A DNA stretch of 64,000 bases from Acidovorax sp. A1169 (GTDB taxonomy: Bacteria; Pseudomonadota; Gammaproteobacteria; Burkholderiales; Burkholderiaceae_C): contig NZ_JAUZDX010000002.1 in assembly GCF_030704685.1 (NCBI RefSeq), positions 434,001 through 498,000 of the forward strand, in the 5' to 3' direction. Of this stretch, positions 17,571-28,413 are shown one piece after another. Numbering within the stretch: position 1 is the stretch's first letter; each line of letters begins with the position of its first letter. Position numbers and translations under genes: made by a program. The notes under the pieces were generated by a model that saw only the letters and a list, made by a program, of their open reading frames with translations, was not told the DNA's origin and ran no database searches.

Positions 17571-18028
17571 TCCGCCTTGCCGCCAGCGGCCTGGTGGATC
17601 GCCGCGCGGATGCGCGGATAGGTGCCGCAGCGGCAGGCATTGCCCGACATGGCTGCGTCGATGTCCGCGTCGGTGGGGCGCGCGGTCTTGCCCAGCAGCG
17701 CGCAGGCCGACATGAGCTGGCCACTCTGGCAGTAGCCGCACTGGGCCACGTCCAGCGCAATCCAGGCGTTGCGCAGGGCTTCGGCCTGGGGGCCGACCAG
17801 GCCTTCGATGGTGGTCACGTCGGCCTCGCCCACGGCCGACAGCGGCGTGGTGCAGGCGCGCGTGGGCTCGCCGTTCAGGTGCACGGTGCAGGCGCCGCAC
17901 AGCGCCATGCCGCAGCCGAACTTGGTGCCGTTCATATGCAGTTCGCCGCGCAGCACCCACAGCAGGGGCGTATCGGGCTCGGCGTTGACGGAGACGGCCT
18001 TGCCGTTGATGCGAAGGGTGGTGGGCAT
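17567..18028 (-). CDS. [2Fe-2S] small subunit of molybdenum hydroxylase (IorA/CoxS-like)
   Basis: A 153-residue electron-transfer subunit with two [2Fe-2S] sites. The plant-ferredoxin-type cluster is [12 protein letters not shown] with a further Cys after the TRAC segment; the second is [12 protein letters not shown] with [11 protein letters not shown]. Lengths and motifs fit the small subunit of isoquinoline 1-oxidoreductase or periplasmic aldehyde oxidase. It lies 22 bp downstream of the large-subunit gene. There is no medium FAD subunit, which fits the two-subunit IorAB type. Confidence 0.93.
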   Translation of the reverse strand: MPTTLRINGKAVSVNAEPDTPLLWVLRGELHMNGTKFGCGMALCGACTVHLNGEPTRACTTPLSAVGEADVTTIEGLVGPQAEALRNAWIALDVAQCGYCQSGQLMSACALLGKTARPTDADIDAAMSGNACRCGTYPRIRAAIHQAAGGKAD

Positions 18029-18050
18029 GGATGGGGCTCCTGTAAGGGGG

Positions 18051-20324
18051 TCAGGCCAGGCGCAGCGGCAGGCTGCGCAGGCGCTGGCCATTCAGAGCGA
18101 AGAGGGCATTGGCCACGGCGGGGGCGATGGGCGGCACACCCGGCTCGCCCACGCCCTCGGGCGGCTCGGCGCTTGGCACGATGTGCACCTCGATGCGCGG
18201 GCACTCGGCCATGCGCAGCAGCGGGTAGTCGTGAAAATTGGCCTGCTGTACCTGGCCCTTGTCCACGGTGATCTCGCCATGCAGCGCGGCCGTGAGGCCG
18301 AAGACCACGGCGCTCTCCATCTGCTGGGTGATGAGGTTGGGGTTGATGGCCGCGCCGCAGTCGATCACGCAGACCACGCGGTGCACGCGGATGGCCTTGC
18401 CGTCCGCCGCCACCGACACCTCGGCCACCTGCGCCACGATGGAGCCGAAGGACTGGTGCAGCGCAATGCCGCGTGCGCGTTTCGCGCCCGATGCATCGGC
18501 TGCCAGCGGCTGGCCCCAGCCTGCCAGTTCGGCCGCCTTCTTCAGCACATGCAGGTGGCGCGGGTGCTTTTGCAGCAGGCTGGCACGAAAGGCCACCGGG
18601 TCCTGCCTGGCCGCAGCGGCCGCCTCGTCCATGAAGCTTTCCTTGAAGAAGGCCTGGTGCGAATGCCCGACCGAGCGCCAGAAGCCCACCGGCAGCGGCA
18701 GCGCGATGATCTCGTGCGCAATGCGTGCGTTGGGCCATTCGTAGGGCTGGTCGAAGGCGCCTTCCGAGGTGGTCTTGTCCGGCCCGGCCCCGGGAAGGCC
18801 GAAGATGCGCCCGAGCACCTGCGGCACGATGGCCTGGCCCACCGAGAGGTTGTCCCAGGCCACCAGCCGGCCCTCGCCATCAAAGCCGGCCTTGAAGCGC
18901 GCCATGCACGCGGGTCGGTAGAAGTCGTGCTGGGTGTCCTGCTCGCGCGTCCACAGCGTCTGCACCGGCGCGCCTCCGGCCTCGCGCGCAATGGCAGCGG
19001 CCTGGGCCACGTAGTCCACCTCCAGCCGGCGGCCGAAGCCGCCGCCCAGCAGCAGTTGCTGCACGTCCACCTTGTCTTCGGCGATGCCCAGCAACTTGGC
19101 CGCAGCCGTGCGTGCCAGGTCGGGCACCTGGGTGGAGGTCCACACCGTCGCCGCTCCGTCCTTGAACTGCACCGTGCAGTTGATGGGCTCCAGCGCCGCA
19201 TGGGCCAGGTAGGGCGCGCGGTAGTCGGCCGTGAGAGTGCGGGCTGCGCCCTGCATGGCCACCTCGGCATCGCCGCTCTGGTGGTAGCCAAAGCCCTTGG
19301 CCTGGTCCAGCGCCTGGGCCAGCTGCGTATATACCGCCGCGCTCGACAGGGCGGCCGCCGGGCCGTGGTCCCACTCCACGGTGACGGCGGCCACGGCCTT
19401 GCGCGCATGCCAGGGCGTGTCGGCGATCACGGCCACGGCGCCGGTGCCGCCGTTCAGTGCATTTACGGCCAGCACCTTCTTCACGCCGGGCAGCTTCTCG
19501 GCCGCCGCGCCGTCCATGCGCGCCACCTTGCCGCCGCGCGTGGGGCACATCACCACGGCGGCATGCAGCAGACCGGGCGGATTCGCGTCGATGCCGAACA
19601 CCGCGCTGCCGTCGAGCTTGCTGCGCGCCTCGATGCGCGTGAGCGGCTTTCCGATGAGGCGGAACTGCGCCGCCTCCTTGAGCGCCACCTTGCCCGGCAG
19701 CGGCTGCTGCGCCGCCAGGGCCGCCAGTTCGCCGAAGCTGGCGCGCTGGCCAGCGGCATGCTCCACCACGCCGGCCTGCACGCTGCACTCCGTGGCCTGC
19801 ACGTTCCACTGCGCGGCCGCCGCCCGCACCAGCATGGCCCGGGCGCTGGCCCCGGCCTGGCGCATGGGCAGCCAAAGGTCCTTGATGCTGGAGGAGCCGC
19901 CGGTCATCATCACGCCCACCTCGCGCATGGTCTTGGCGGTTAGCCAGCCGGCCACGGCCTTCATGGAGCCATCGTTGTCGGGGTGGAAGGGCAGGCCGTC
20001 GACCACCGTGGCCAGGTTGTTGTAGATGTCGTCGATGGGCGCCATCTCCAGCCGCACCTGGGCCCATTCGGCATCGAGCTCTTCGGCCAGGATGGCGGCC
20101 AGCCCGGTGTGCGTGCCCTGTCCCATCTCGGCCTTGGCCATCATGACTGTGACGGTGTTGTCGGCCCCGATCTTGAGCCAGCCATTGAGCGCCGCCTGGC
20201 CGCCCGCCGTGGGCAGCGGCGCGCCCGTGCGCAGTCGCTGGCGCGGGGGCATCGCCCCCCAGCCGATCACCAGCGCGCCGGCTGTGGCGGCGCCCCCCCA
20301 GAGCACTGTGCGTCGTTTCACCAT
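18051..20324 (-). CDS. molybdopterin-binding large subunit (IorB-like, Tat-exported)
   Basis: A 757-residue xanthine-oxidase-family catalytic subunit. The start [21 protein letters not shown] is a twin-arginine-like signal, so the enzyme is probably exported to the periplasm. Later features include [43 protein letters not shown] and the C-terminal [20 protein letters not shown], which contains the Glu expected to act as base. With the 2Fe-2S subunit it forms an aldehyde or N-heterocycle oxidoreductase. The substrate cannot be told. The frame extends upstream, but the Tat start decides the ATG at 20322-20324. Confidence 0.9.
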   Translation of the reverse strand: MVKRRTVLWGGAATAGALVIGWGAMPPRQRLRTGAPLPTAGGQAALNGWLKIGADNTVTVMMAKAEMGQGTHTGLAAILAEELDAEWAQVRLEMAPIDDIYNNLATVVDGLPFHPDNDGSMKAVAGWLTAKTMREVGVMMTGGSSSIKDLWLPMRQAGASARAMLVRAAAAQWNVQATECSVQAGVVEHAAGQRASFGELAALAAQQPLPGKVALKEAAQFRLIGKPLTRIEARSKLDGSAVFGIDANPPGLLHAAVVMCPTRGGKVARMDGAAAEKLPGVKKVLAVNALNGGTGAVAVIADTPWHARKAVAAVTVEWDHGPAAALSSAAVYTQLAQALDQAKGFGYHQSGDAEVAMQGAARTLTADYRAPYLAHAALEPINCTVQFKDGAATVWTSTQVPDLARTAAAKLLGIAEDKVDVQQLLLGGGFGRRLEVDYVAQAAAIAREAGGAPVQTLWTREQDTQHDFYRPACMARFKAGFDGEGRLVAWDNLSVGQAIVPQVLGRIFGLPGAGPDKTTSEGAFDQPYEWPNARIAHEIIALPLPVGFWRSVGHSHQAFFKESFMDEAAAAARQDPVAFRASLLQKHPRHLHVLKKAAELAGWGQPLAADASGAKRARGIALHQSFGSIVAQVAEVSVAADGKAIRVHRVVCVIDCGAAINPNLITQQMESAVVFGLTAALHGEITVDKGQVQQANFHDYPLLRMAECPRIEVHIVPSAEPPEGVGEPGVPPIAPAVANALFALNGQRLRSLPLRLA

Positions 20325-20421
20325 GGTTGTTGCCTGCCTCTCGTCGGAGCTATGGGTATGGGGCCATCGTATACCGGCGGGGTGTCGGGCGCGATGCGCC
20401 CAGGCGCCACACGGGTCCGAT

Positions 20422-21033
20422 TCAGCGCGCAGGCAGTGCCGCAAAGGCCTGCAACCGCTCCGCCTGCTCTGCATAGGCGGCCAGCGCAGGGTAGCCCGCT
20501 GCCGCTACGGTGTCCGGCACCATCATTTGCATGAAGCCCCAGGCCACGGCGCTGGTGATGCCCGCATCGCCGATCTCGTTGGCGGGTGCAGGCAGCGGTT
20601 CGCGCACCAGTTCGGCTTCTAGCAGGTCGCAGGCGGCCAGCAACTGACCGATCACGCGCTCCAGCCAGGGCGTATGCAGCTTCTCGGCGGGCCGCAGCTG
20701 GTGCTCGTAGACGATCTGCACCGCCTTTTCGCATGCGGCCAGCGCCAGGCCTGTGAGGTGCAGCGCGCGCTGCAGCCCCGGGCCGCCTGCGGGCTGCAGC
20801 CGGTGCGCTGACAGCGTGGCCGCCCACTGAAGTATCAGCGTCGAATCCATGAGCACGCCCCCGTCGCCGCAGACCAGGGTGGGCGCCTTCACCACGGGGT
20901 TGATGCGGCCGAACGCTTCGAAGGTGCTGAACACCGATAGCGGCAGGTGCGTGAACGGCACATCGAGCACCGTGAGCGCGATGGCGACGCGGCGGACATA
21001 GGGCGAATCGAGCATTCCAACCAACTGCAGCAT
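20422..21033 (-). CDS. glutathione S-transferase family protein
   Basis: A 203-residue protein with GST N-terminal domain MLQLVGMLDSPYVRRVAIAL (Ser in the active-site position, as in many bacterial GST-like proteins), the cis-Pro loop VVKAPTLV and DSTLILQW. The C-terminal helical domain includes ITSAVAWGFMQMM. Similar proteins are annotated as YibF-like GSTs. It is divergent from the Lrp gene with 144 bp between them, so they may share control. Confidence 0.85.
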   Translation of the reverse strand: MLQLVGMLDSPYVRRVAIALTVLDVPFTHLPLSVFSTFEAFGRINPVVKAPTLVCGDGGVLMDSTLILQWAATLSAHRLQPAGGPGLQRALHLTGLALAACEKAVQIVYEHQLRPAEKLHTPWLERVIGQLLAACDLLEAELVREPLPAPANEIGDAGITSAVAWGFMQMMVPDTVAAAGYPALAAYAEQAERLQAFAALPAR

Positions 21034-21177
21034 GGGTTTGTTTCCTGAAAAGACCGTGAACACGCTCCAGACGATAGGCCTCCACGCGCTGCACGAGAAG
21101 GGCAGGGCATCGGAATAATGGGCACCAAACCGATGGATGATCGGCCCCGGCGCAACCCCTTTTTAGCCCGCAGCACC

Positions 21178-21636
21178 ATGCAACTCGACAAGAAAGACTG
21201 GCTCATCCTCGAAGCCCTGCAGACCGACGCCCGCCAAAGCCTGGCTGCCCTGGGCAAGCGCATCGGCCTGTCGCAGCCGGCCATGAGCGAGCGCGTGCGC
21301 AAGCTCGAAGACGCGGGCGTGATCGAGGGCTACGGCGCCCGGGTCAACCTGCGCGCCTTCGGCGTGCGGCTGCAGGCCCTCATCCGCATACAGACCACGC
21401 ACGCCGGTATCGCGCCCTACGTGAAACTGTTCGAGGCCATGCCCGAGGTGCTCGAAGCCGACCGTATGACCGGCGAAGACTGCTTCTTTGTGCGGTGCGC
21501 CATTGCCGAGCCCGAGGACCTGCAGCGCGTGGTCGATGCGCTGGCCCGGCACGGCGGCGTGACCACCTCGCTGGTGCTCTCCAGCCCGGTGCGCAAGACC
21601 ACCACCGTGCACGCGCTCAAGCGGCCGGCGCGCTGA
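21178..21636 (+). CDS. Lrp/AsnC family transcriptional regulator
   Basis: A 152-residue regulator. The N-terminal HTH reads LDKKDWLILEALQTDARQSL and LGKRIGLSQPAMSERVRKLE; the RAM/AsnC effector domain follows with EADRMTGEDCFFVRCAIAEP and a conserved Gly-Asp-type ligand loop (TGED). ATG 21178 fits the family start; an in-frame start at 21118 would add 20 atypical residues. It is divergent from the GST gene, which it may control. It is also upstream of urtA, but 248 bp separate them. Confidence 0.92.
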   Translation: MQLDKKDWLILEALQTDARQSLAALGKRIGLSQPAMSERVRKLEDAGVIEGYGARVNLRAFGVRLQALIRIQTTHAGIAPYVKLFEAMPEVLEADRMTGEDCFFVRCAIAEPEDLQRVVDALARHGGVTTSLVLSSPVRKTTTVHALKRPAR

Positions 21637-21884
21637 GCGGGTGGCCGCGCGGCCTGTGGCGTATGCGGTGGATACGAATTTCACTCACTTTCTGATAGCT
21701 GAAACCGACCGCCTCGCATGGGTCAGGAGGCGTTCTTTGGCCTGCATGTAACCGGCCGTGTACGCCACCCGGCGTATTTCCCATCCGGTGGGCTGTCTCC
21801 AGAATCCATTCCATCGACCGATCCATCAGCCCCACAGGGCCATTCGGGCGAAGCGGTTTGAACCCCTCTACTGGAGAAGCACAC
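21637..21884 (+). promoter_or_regulatory. upstream region of the urt operon
   Basis: About 250 bp without a coding sequence before urtA. It must hold the operon promoter. No guanidine or other riboswitch core could be recognised, and no clear sigma-54 (GG-N10-GC) element was found by eye. A good ribosome-binding site, GGAGA, lies 7 nt before the urtA ATG. Confidence 0.45.
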
Positions 21885-23147
21885 ATGCAACGTCGTTATT
21901 CCCTCAAGGCCCTTGCGGCCGTCGCTGCGCTCGCTGGCCTGTCTGCCCTGCCAGCCCATGCCCAGGACACCATCAAGGTCGGCATTCTGCACAGCCTGTC
22001 GGGCACCATGGCCATCTCGGAAACCGTGTTGAAAGACACCGTGCTGATGGCCATCGACGAGATCAACGCCAAGGGCGGCGTGCTCGGCAAGAAGCTCGAA
22101 CCCGTGATCGTCGACCCCGCCTCCAACTGGCCCCTGTTCGCCGAAAAGACCAAGCAGCTGCTCGGCCAGGACAAGGTCTCGGTGATCTTCGGCTGCTGGA
22201 CCTCGGTGAGCCGCAAGTCGGTGCTGCCCGTGGTCGAGGAAATGAACGGCCTGTTGTTCTACCCCGTGCAGTACGAGGGTGAAGAACTCTCCAAGAACGT
22301 GTTCTACACCGGCGCCGCGCCCAATCAGCAGGCCATCCCCGCAGTGGACTACCTGATGAGCAAGGACGGCGGCAGCGCCAAGCGCTGGGTGCTGCTGGGC
22401 ACCGACTACGTGTACCCCCGCACCACCAACAAGATCCTGCGCGCCTACCTCAAGTCCAAGGGCGTGAAGGACAGCGACATCGACGAGAAGTACACCCCCT
22501 TCGGCCACGCCGACTACCAGACCATCGTCGCCGACATCAAGAAGTTCAGCCAGGGCGGCAAGACGGCCGTGGTCTCCACCATCAACGGCGACTCCAACGT
22601 GCCCTTCTACAAGGAACTGGGCAACGCCGGCCTCAAGGCCAAGGACGTGCCTGTGGTCGCCTTCTCGGTGGGCGAGGAAGAGCTGCGCGGCGTGGACACC
22701 AAGCCGCTGGTGGGCCACCTGGCCGCCTGGAACTACTTCCAGTCCATCAAGAGCCCGGCCAACACCGAGTTCATCAAGAAGTGGGGCGACTACGCCAAGG
22801 CCAAGGGCATCGCCGGCCACAAGGACAAGCCGCTGACCAACGACCCGATGGAAGCCACCTACATCGGCATCAACATGTGGAAGCAGGCTGTCGAAAAGGC
22901 CAAGAGCACCGATGTCGACAAGGTCATCGCCGCCATGGCCGGCCAGACCTTCAAGGCACCGTCGGGCATCGTCTCCAAGATGGACGAAAAGAACCACCAC
23001 CTGCACAAGAGCGTGTTCATCGGCGAGATCAAGGCCGACGGCCAGTTCAACGTGGTGTGGAAGACGCCCGGCCCGGTCAAGGCCAAGCCATGGAGCCCCT
23101 ACATCGAAGGCAACGACAAGAAGCCTGACGAACCTGCCAAGAAGTAA
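21885..23147 (+). CDS. urtA: urea ABC transporter substrate-binding protein
   Basis: Periplasmic urea-binding protein, 420 residues. Residues 1-26 are a Sec signal ending LPAHAQ. The mature protein starts DTIKVGILHSLSGTMAISE, the UrtA/FmdD signature, and includes EKTKQLLGQDKVSVIFGCW, PVQYEGEE and GTDYVYPRTTN, all typical of UrtA rather than branched-chain amino-acid binders. It starts the urtABCDE operon. A hairpin terminator after the stop (23181-23213) probably raises urtA expression above that of the permease genes. Confidence 0.97.
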   Translation: MQRRYSLKALAAVAALAGLSALPAHAQDTIKVGILHSLSGTMAISETVLKDTVLMAIDEINAKGGVLGKKLEPVIVDPASNWPLFAEKTKQLLGQDKVSVIFGCWTSVSRKSVLPVVEEMNGLLFYPVQYEGEELSKNVFYTGAAPNQQAIPAVDYLMSKDGGSAKRWVLLGTDYVYPRTTNKILRAYLKSKGVKDSDIDEKYTPFGHADYQTIVADIKKFSQGGKTAVVSTINGDSNVPFYKELGNAGLKAKDVPVVAFSVGEEELRGVDTKPLVGHLAAWNYFQSIKSPANTEFIKKWGDYAKAKGIAGHKDKPLTNDPMEATYIGINMWKQAVEKAKSTDVDKVIAAMAGQTFKAPSGIVSKMDEKNHHLHKSVFIGEIKADGQFNVVWKTPGPVKAKPWSPYIEGNDKKPDEPAKK

Positions 23148-23180
23148 CGGCATCGCCCAAGGCGGACAGGCGCCTTGCAA

Positions 23181-23213
23181 GGGGAGGGGCGCTGCCGTGC
23201 CCCTCCCTTTTTT
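23181..23213 (+). terminator. partial terminator/attenuator between urtA and urtB
   Basis: GGGAGGGGC, an 8-nt loop, then GCCCCTCCC followed by a run of six T. It lies inside the operon, 34 nt after the urtA stop, with a second GC-rich hairpin (GCCCCGCC/GGCGGGGC-like) at about 23225-23245. Such elements are common after binding-protein genes and give partial termination or 3'-end protection of the first message. Confidence 0.8.
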
Positions 23214-23269
23214 CTTTCCGGGCGCGCCCCGCCTTGCGGGGTGCCTCCACAGGCATTGACTGACGCACT

Positions 23270-24844
23270 ATGTTCAGATTTCTTTCGATGGCATGGCTGT
23301 GCCTGCTCGCGTGGGCCGGCCCCGCGCAGGCACTCACGGCCGAGCAGGCGCTGGCCATGGCGGCCGGCGACACCGACGAGCGCGTGGCCGCCGTGCAGCA
23401 GGCCATCGTGCAGCCCGACGAGCGCATCGCCGACTTCCTGAAGGCCCTGGCCGCGGATGAGGTGAAGATCGCGGCAGGCAAGGCCATCGTCGTGCGTGAC
23501 GGCAAGGGGCAGGACCCTGTCACCGGCACCGAAGTCCCTGTGCCCGAAGACGCCGAGGACATCATCAACAACAACCGCATGCGCGGTGAGATCGACACCG
23601 CCATGGCCGGCTTGGCCCTGTTCGGCAAGGACGACGCCAGGCGCCTGGCCGCCGCCAAGGCCCTGACCCGCGAGCCCGACGCCGGCCGCCTGCCCCTGCT
23701 GGACAAGGCCCTGGCGCAAGAGACACAAGCCGCCATCAAGGCGCAGCTCGAATTGGCCCGCTCCGCCACGCTGTTGGGCAGTGAAGACGCGGCCCAGCGC
23801 ATCGCCGCTGCGCAGGCCCTGTCGCTGAGCGCCACGCCCGACACGCGCTTGTTGCTCAACGAGCGCGTCACGGTGGAAGAAGACGCCAAGGTCAAGGCCG
23901 CGCTGCAGGCTGCTTTGAAAGCCATCGACGGCGAACTCGCCTGGGGCGAGCGCCTGGGCGCTGCGTTCTCGGGCATCAGCCTGGGCTCCATCCTGCTATT
24001 GGTGGCGCTGGGCCTGGCCATCACCTACGGCCTGATGGGCGTGATCAACATGGCCCACGGCGAGCTGATGATGATCGGCGCCTACGCCACCTACGTGGTG
24101 CAGGGCCTGTTTCAGAAATACCTGCCCGGTGCCTTCGACTGGTACCTGGTGGCTGCGGTGCCGCTGGCCTTCGGCGCATCGGCCCTGGTGGGCGCGGTGC
24201 TCGAACGCAGCGTGCTGCGCTTTCTGTACGGCCGCCCGCTGGAGACGCTGCTGGCCACCTGGGGCATCAGCCTGGTGCTGATGCAGCTGGTGCGCACCGT
24301 TTTCGGCGCGCAGAACGTGGGCGTGGAAAACCCCGCCTGGATGAGCGGCGGCGTGCAGGTGCTCTCCAACCTCACGCTGCCCTACAACCGCCTCGTGATC
24401 ATCGGCTTTGCGATTGCGGTGCTGCTGTCCATGGGCTGGCTCATCGGGCGCACGCGCCTGGGCCTGTTCGTGCGCGGCGTCACGCAGAACCGGCCGATTG
24501 CCTCGTGCATGGGCGTGAACACTGCGCGCGTGGACACCATGGCCTTCGCGCTGGGCTCGGGCATCGCGGGTCTCGCCGGCTGCGCGCTCAGCCAGGTGGG
24601 CAACGTCGGCCCCGACCTGGGCCAGAGCTACATCGTCGACGCCTTCATGGTCGTGGTGCTGGGCGGCGTGGGCCAACTGGCCGGCACCGTGTACGCGGCG
24701 CTGGGCCTCGGAGTGCTCAACAAGTTCCTCGAAGGCTGGGCCGGTGCCGTGCTGGCCAAGATCGCCGTGCTCGTGTTCATCATCATCTTCATCCAGAAGC
24801 GGCCGCAGGGCATCTTCGCGGTGAAGGGCCGTACGGCCGACTGA
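23270..24844 (+). CDS. urtB: urea ABC transporter permease UrtB
   Basis: Inner-membrane permease of 524 residues. After a signal-like helix, residues 22-220 form the extracytoplasmic helical-repeat domain typical of UrtB (repeating Ala-rich helices, IINNNRMRGEIDTAM). The LivH-type permease domain follows from about 235, with GLAITYGLMGVINMAHGELM and, near the end, VDAFMVVVLGGVGQLAGT. The length matches UrtB, which is longer than LivH because of the N-terminal domain. It is followed 16 bp later by urtC. Confidence 0.96.
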   Translation: MFRFLSMAWLCLLAWAGPAQALTAEQALAMAAGDTDERVAAVQQAIVQPDERIADFLKALAADEVKIAAGKAIVVRDGKGQDPVTGTEVPVPEDAEDIINNNRMRGEIDTAMAGLALFGKDDARRLAAAKALTREPDAGRLPLLDKALAQETQAAIKAQLELARSATLLGSEDAAQRIAAAQALSLSATPDTRLLLNERVTVEEDAKVKAALQAALKAIDGELAWGERLGAAFSGISLGSILLLVALGLAITYGLMGVINMAHGELMMIGAYATYVVQGLFQKYLPGAFDWYLVAAVPLAFGASALVGAVLERSVLRFLYGRPLETLLATWGISLVLMQLVRTVFGAQNVGVENPAWMSGGVQVLSNLTLPYNRLVIIGFAIAVLLSMGWLIGRTRLGLFVRGVTQNRPIASCMGVNTARVDTMAFALGSGIAGLAGCALSQVGNVGPDLGQSYIVDAFMVVVLGGVGQLAGTVYAALGLGVLNKFLEGWAGAVLAKIAVLVFIIIFIQKRPQGIFAVKGRTAD

Positions 24845-24860
24845 ACGGGCAAGCCATACC

Positions 24861-25996
24861 ATGACTAACAACCCTTCCCTCCAACTGCCCGCCCCGGCCC
24901 CGCTGCTTACGCGCACCGGCTGGTCGGCCTTCATCGTCGCCCTCATCGTGGTCTGCGCCCTGGCGCCGCTGCTCAACCTGGTGGTGCCCGCCGGCAGCGT
25001 GTTCCACATGAGCGACTACGCCGTGGCGCTGCTCGGCAAGATCATGTGCTACGCCATCTGCGCGCTGGCCATGGACCTGATCTGGGGCTACACCGGCATC
25101 CTGAGCCTGGGCCACGGTTTGTTCTTCGCGCTGGGCGGCTACGTGATGGGCATGTACCTCATGCGCCAGATTGGCCGCGACGGCAACTACAAGAGCGAGC
25201 TGCCCGACTTCATGGTCTTCCTCGACTGGAAGGAGCTGCCCTGGCACTGGATGCTGTCCGACAGCTTCGTGGCCACGCTCATCCTGGTGGTGGCGGTGCC
25301 CGGCATCGTGGCCTTCGTGTTTGGCTACTTCGCCTTTCGCTCGCGCATCAAGGGCGTGTACTTTTCCATCATCACCCAGGCCATGACGTACGCGGCCATG
25401 CTGCTGTTCTTTCGCAACGAGACGGGTTTTGGCGGCAACAACGGCTTCACCGACTTCAAGCGCATCCTGGGCCAGCCGATTGCCACGCAGAACATGCGCA
25501 TGCTGCTGTTCGTGTTGACGGGGCTCACCCTGCTCGGCTTCTTCTTGCTGGCCCGCTGGCTTGTGCGCAGCAAGTTCGGCCGCGTGCTGCAGGCCGTGCG
25601 CGACGCCGAAACGCGCGTCATGTTCTCGGGCTACTCGCCGCTGCCCTACAAGCTCACCATCTGGACCATCAGCGCCATGATGTGCGGCGTGGCGGGCGCC
25701 CTGTACGTGCCCCAGGTCGGCATCATCAACCCCGGGGAGATGAGCGCCGCCAACTCCATCGAGATCGCGGTGTGGGCCGCAGTGGGTGGCCGCGCCACGC
25801 TGATCGGGCCCATCGTCGGCGCCTTCATCGTCAACGGCGCCAAGAGCTGGCTCACCGTCACGGCGCCCGAATTCTGGCTGTATTTCCTGGGGGCGCTGTT
25901 CATTGCCGTCACCCTGTTCCTGCCCAATGGCGTTGTGGGCCTGGTGAAGAAATTCGGTTTCGGCAAAAAGAACGATGACAAGAAGGGAGGCACCGA

Positions 25997-26000
<4 letters not shown>
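24861..26000 (+). CDS. urtC: urea ABC transporter permease UrtC
   Basis: LivM-type permease of 379 residues with about nine to ten membrane helices. Signatures are MDLIWGYTGILSLGHGLFFA, GFGGNNGFTDF and EIAVWAAVGGRATLIGP. The C-terminus is lysine-rich (GKKNDDKKGG). The stop overlaps the urtD start as ATGA, so translation is coupled. It forms the channel with UrtB. Confidence 0.96.
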
Positions 26001-26872
<872 letters not shown>

Positions 26873-26888
26873 TGGGTTCGTCTGTGCT

Positions 26889-27658
26889 TCCTGTTGTTGC
26901 TGCATGCCTTTGCCAAGGTCGGAAGCCGGGTCTCGGCCCGGCGGCCGAGGTACCTTTCTTTGCTTCGCCAAAGAAACGTACCCCAAAGAAAGGCGACCCC
27001 GCTGCCCGTGTCCCCACTCGCCCGGTGGGCGAGTGGGGCAGCCTGCGATGCTCGTGCCTGGGGTGTGCCGCAGAACTCGCTGCGTTCTTCGAACTCCGCT
27101 CAAACAGCTGCGGCAAGTTAGACAACGATGCGCGTGTCCTTCGGCACGCGCTCACCCCAGGCCCTGTGCTTCTCGGCACGGTCAGAAGGGGGTGGGAGCG
27201 GGCTCCATACGGGCCATTGCTTCGCTCGGCCTGTGGTCCTTCGCTGCGCTCGGCTCGCCAGGATGATCGCGCCAGTTTCGTCGGCAGCGCGCAGCGCGTA
27301 ACCGACCCCAGGCGTAGCTGCGCAGCAGCAGCCGTCCCTGACCCCGCTCCTCACCCCTGCTGGCTGCGCCGAGAAGCGCAGGGCCTGGGGTGGGTGCGTG
27401 TGCCGCAGGACACACGCACTTCGTGCTCTGGCTCGTCGCGGATGTTTGAGCGGAGTTCGCAGAACGCAGCGAGTTCCGCGACGCCACCCCAGGACCGAGC
27501 ATCGCAGGTTGCCCCCATCGCCCGACAGGGCGATGGGGGACGCAGACTGGGGGTCGCCTTCTCTTTGGTGACTCTCTCTTGGCGACGCAAGAGAAAGTTA
27601 CTGCGCCGCCGGGCGCACACCCCGGCTCCCGCCCTCGGCCAAGCAACAGCAACAACCA
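26889..27658. repeat. long imperfect inverted repeat between urtD and urtE
   Basis: The roughly 830-bp gap between urtD and urtE is filled by two arms of about 380 bp that are imperfect reverse complements around a centre near 27275. Matching pieces include TTGTTGCTG near 26894 against CAACAGCAACAA near 27645, CAGAACTCGCTGCGTTCT against its complement around 27460, and CACCCCAGGCCCTG in both arms. Each arm also has a small internal hairpin (CACTCGCCCGGTGGGCGAGTG). Similar elements are scattered in Comamonadaceae genomes and give spurious short ORFs. No transposase is present. The transcript would fold into a very long stem inside the operon. Confidence 0.85.
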
Positions 27659-27702
27659 TCGGCCCCGCCCGCTGCAGAACCGCATAAACACAGGCAAGAC
27701 CC

Positions 27703-28395
27703 ATGCTCACCGTCCAAAACATCAACCAGTACTACGGCGGCTCCCACATCCTGCGCGACGTGAGCCTCACCGCCGAACCCGGCAAGGTCACCGTCCTGCT
27801 GGGCCGCAACGGCGTAGGCAAGACGACTCTGCTCAAGAGCCTCATGGGCCTGGTCCCCATCAAGAGCGGCGCCATCAGCTTCGACGGCAAACCCATCGAC
27901 AAGGCCACCCCCTACGACCGCGCCCGCGCCGGCATCGGCTTCGTGCCCCAGGGCCGCGAAATCTTCGGCCGCCTCACGGTGGAAGAAAACCTGCGCATGG
28001 GCCTGGCCTACAAGAGCGGCTCCACCCCCGTGCCGCCGCACCTGTACGAGCTGTTTCCGGTGCTCAAGCAGATGCTGCGCCGCCGCGGTGGCGACCTCTC
28101 GGGCGGGCAGCAGCAGCAGCTGGCCATCGCGCGCGCCCTCGCGCCGGGGCCGCGCCTCTTGATCTTGGACGAACCGACCGAAGGCATCCAGCCAAGCATC
28201 ATCAAGGACATCGGCCGCGTCATCCGCATGCTCGCCGACAAGGGCGAGATGGCCATCCTGCTGTGCGAGCAGTACTACGACTTCGCACAGGAACTGGCCG
28301 ATCAGTACCTTGTTATGGAGCGTGGCGAGGTTGTCGCGCGGGGCCCTGGCAGCGAGATGGAAAGCAAAGGAATCCGCAACCTGGTCGCGATCTGA
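27703..28395 (+). CDS. urtE: urea ABC transporter ATP-binding protein UrtE
   Basis: LivF-type ATPase of 230 residues. It starts MLTVQNINQYYGGSHILRDV, with Walker A GRNGVGKTT, signature LSGGQQQQLAIARAL, Walker B LLILDEPTEGIQPSI and a UrtE-typical ILLCEQYYDFA in place of the usual VEQ switch. It is the last gene of the urt operon, separated from urtD by the inverted repeat, and converges on a LysR gene 18 bp away. Confidence 0.96.
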   Translation: MLTVQNINQYYGGSHILRDVSLTAEPGKVTVLLGRNGVGKTTLLKSLMGLVPIKSGAISFDGKPIDKATPYDRARAGIGFVPQGREIFGRLTVEENLRMGLAYKSGSTPVPPHLYELFPVLKQMLRRRGGDLSGGQQQQLAIARALAPGPRLLILDEPTEGIQPSIIKDIGRVIRMLADKGEMAILLCEQYYDFAQELADQYLVMERGEVVARGPGSEMESKGIRNLVAI

Positions 28396-28413
28396 CCGGA
28401 CGGCGAACCGCCC

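Noticed and set aside
21637..21884. Guanidine-type riboswitch upstream of urtA
   Set aside because: The conserved core sequences of that riboswitch class could not be found; only the promoter and ribosome-binding site are claimed.
26889..27658. CRISPR array or insertion sequence in the urtD-urtE gap
   Set aside because: There are no regularly spaced identical repeats and no transposase frame; the pattern is a single long imperfect palindrome.
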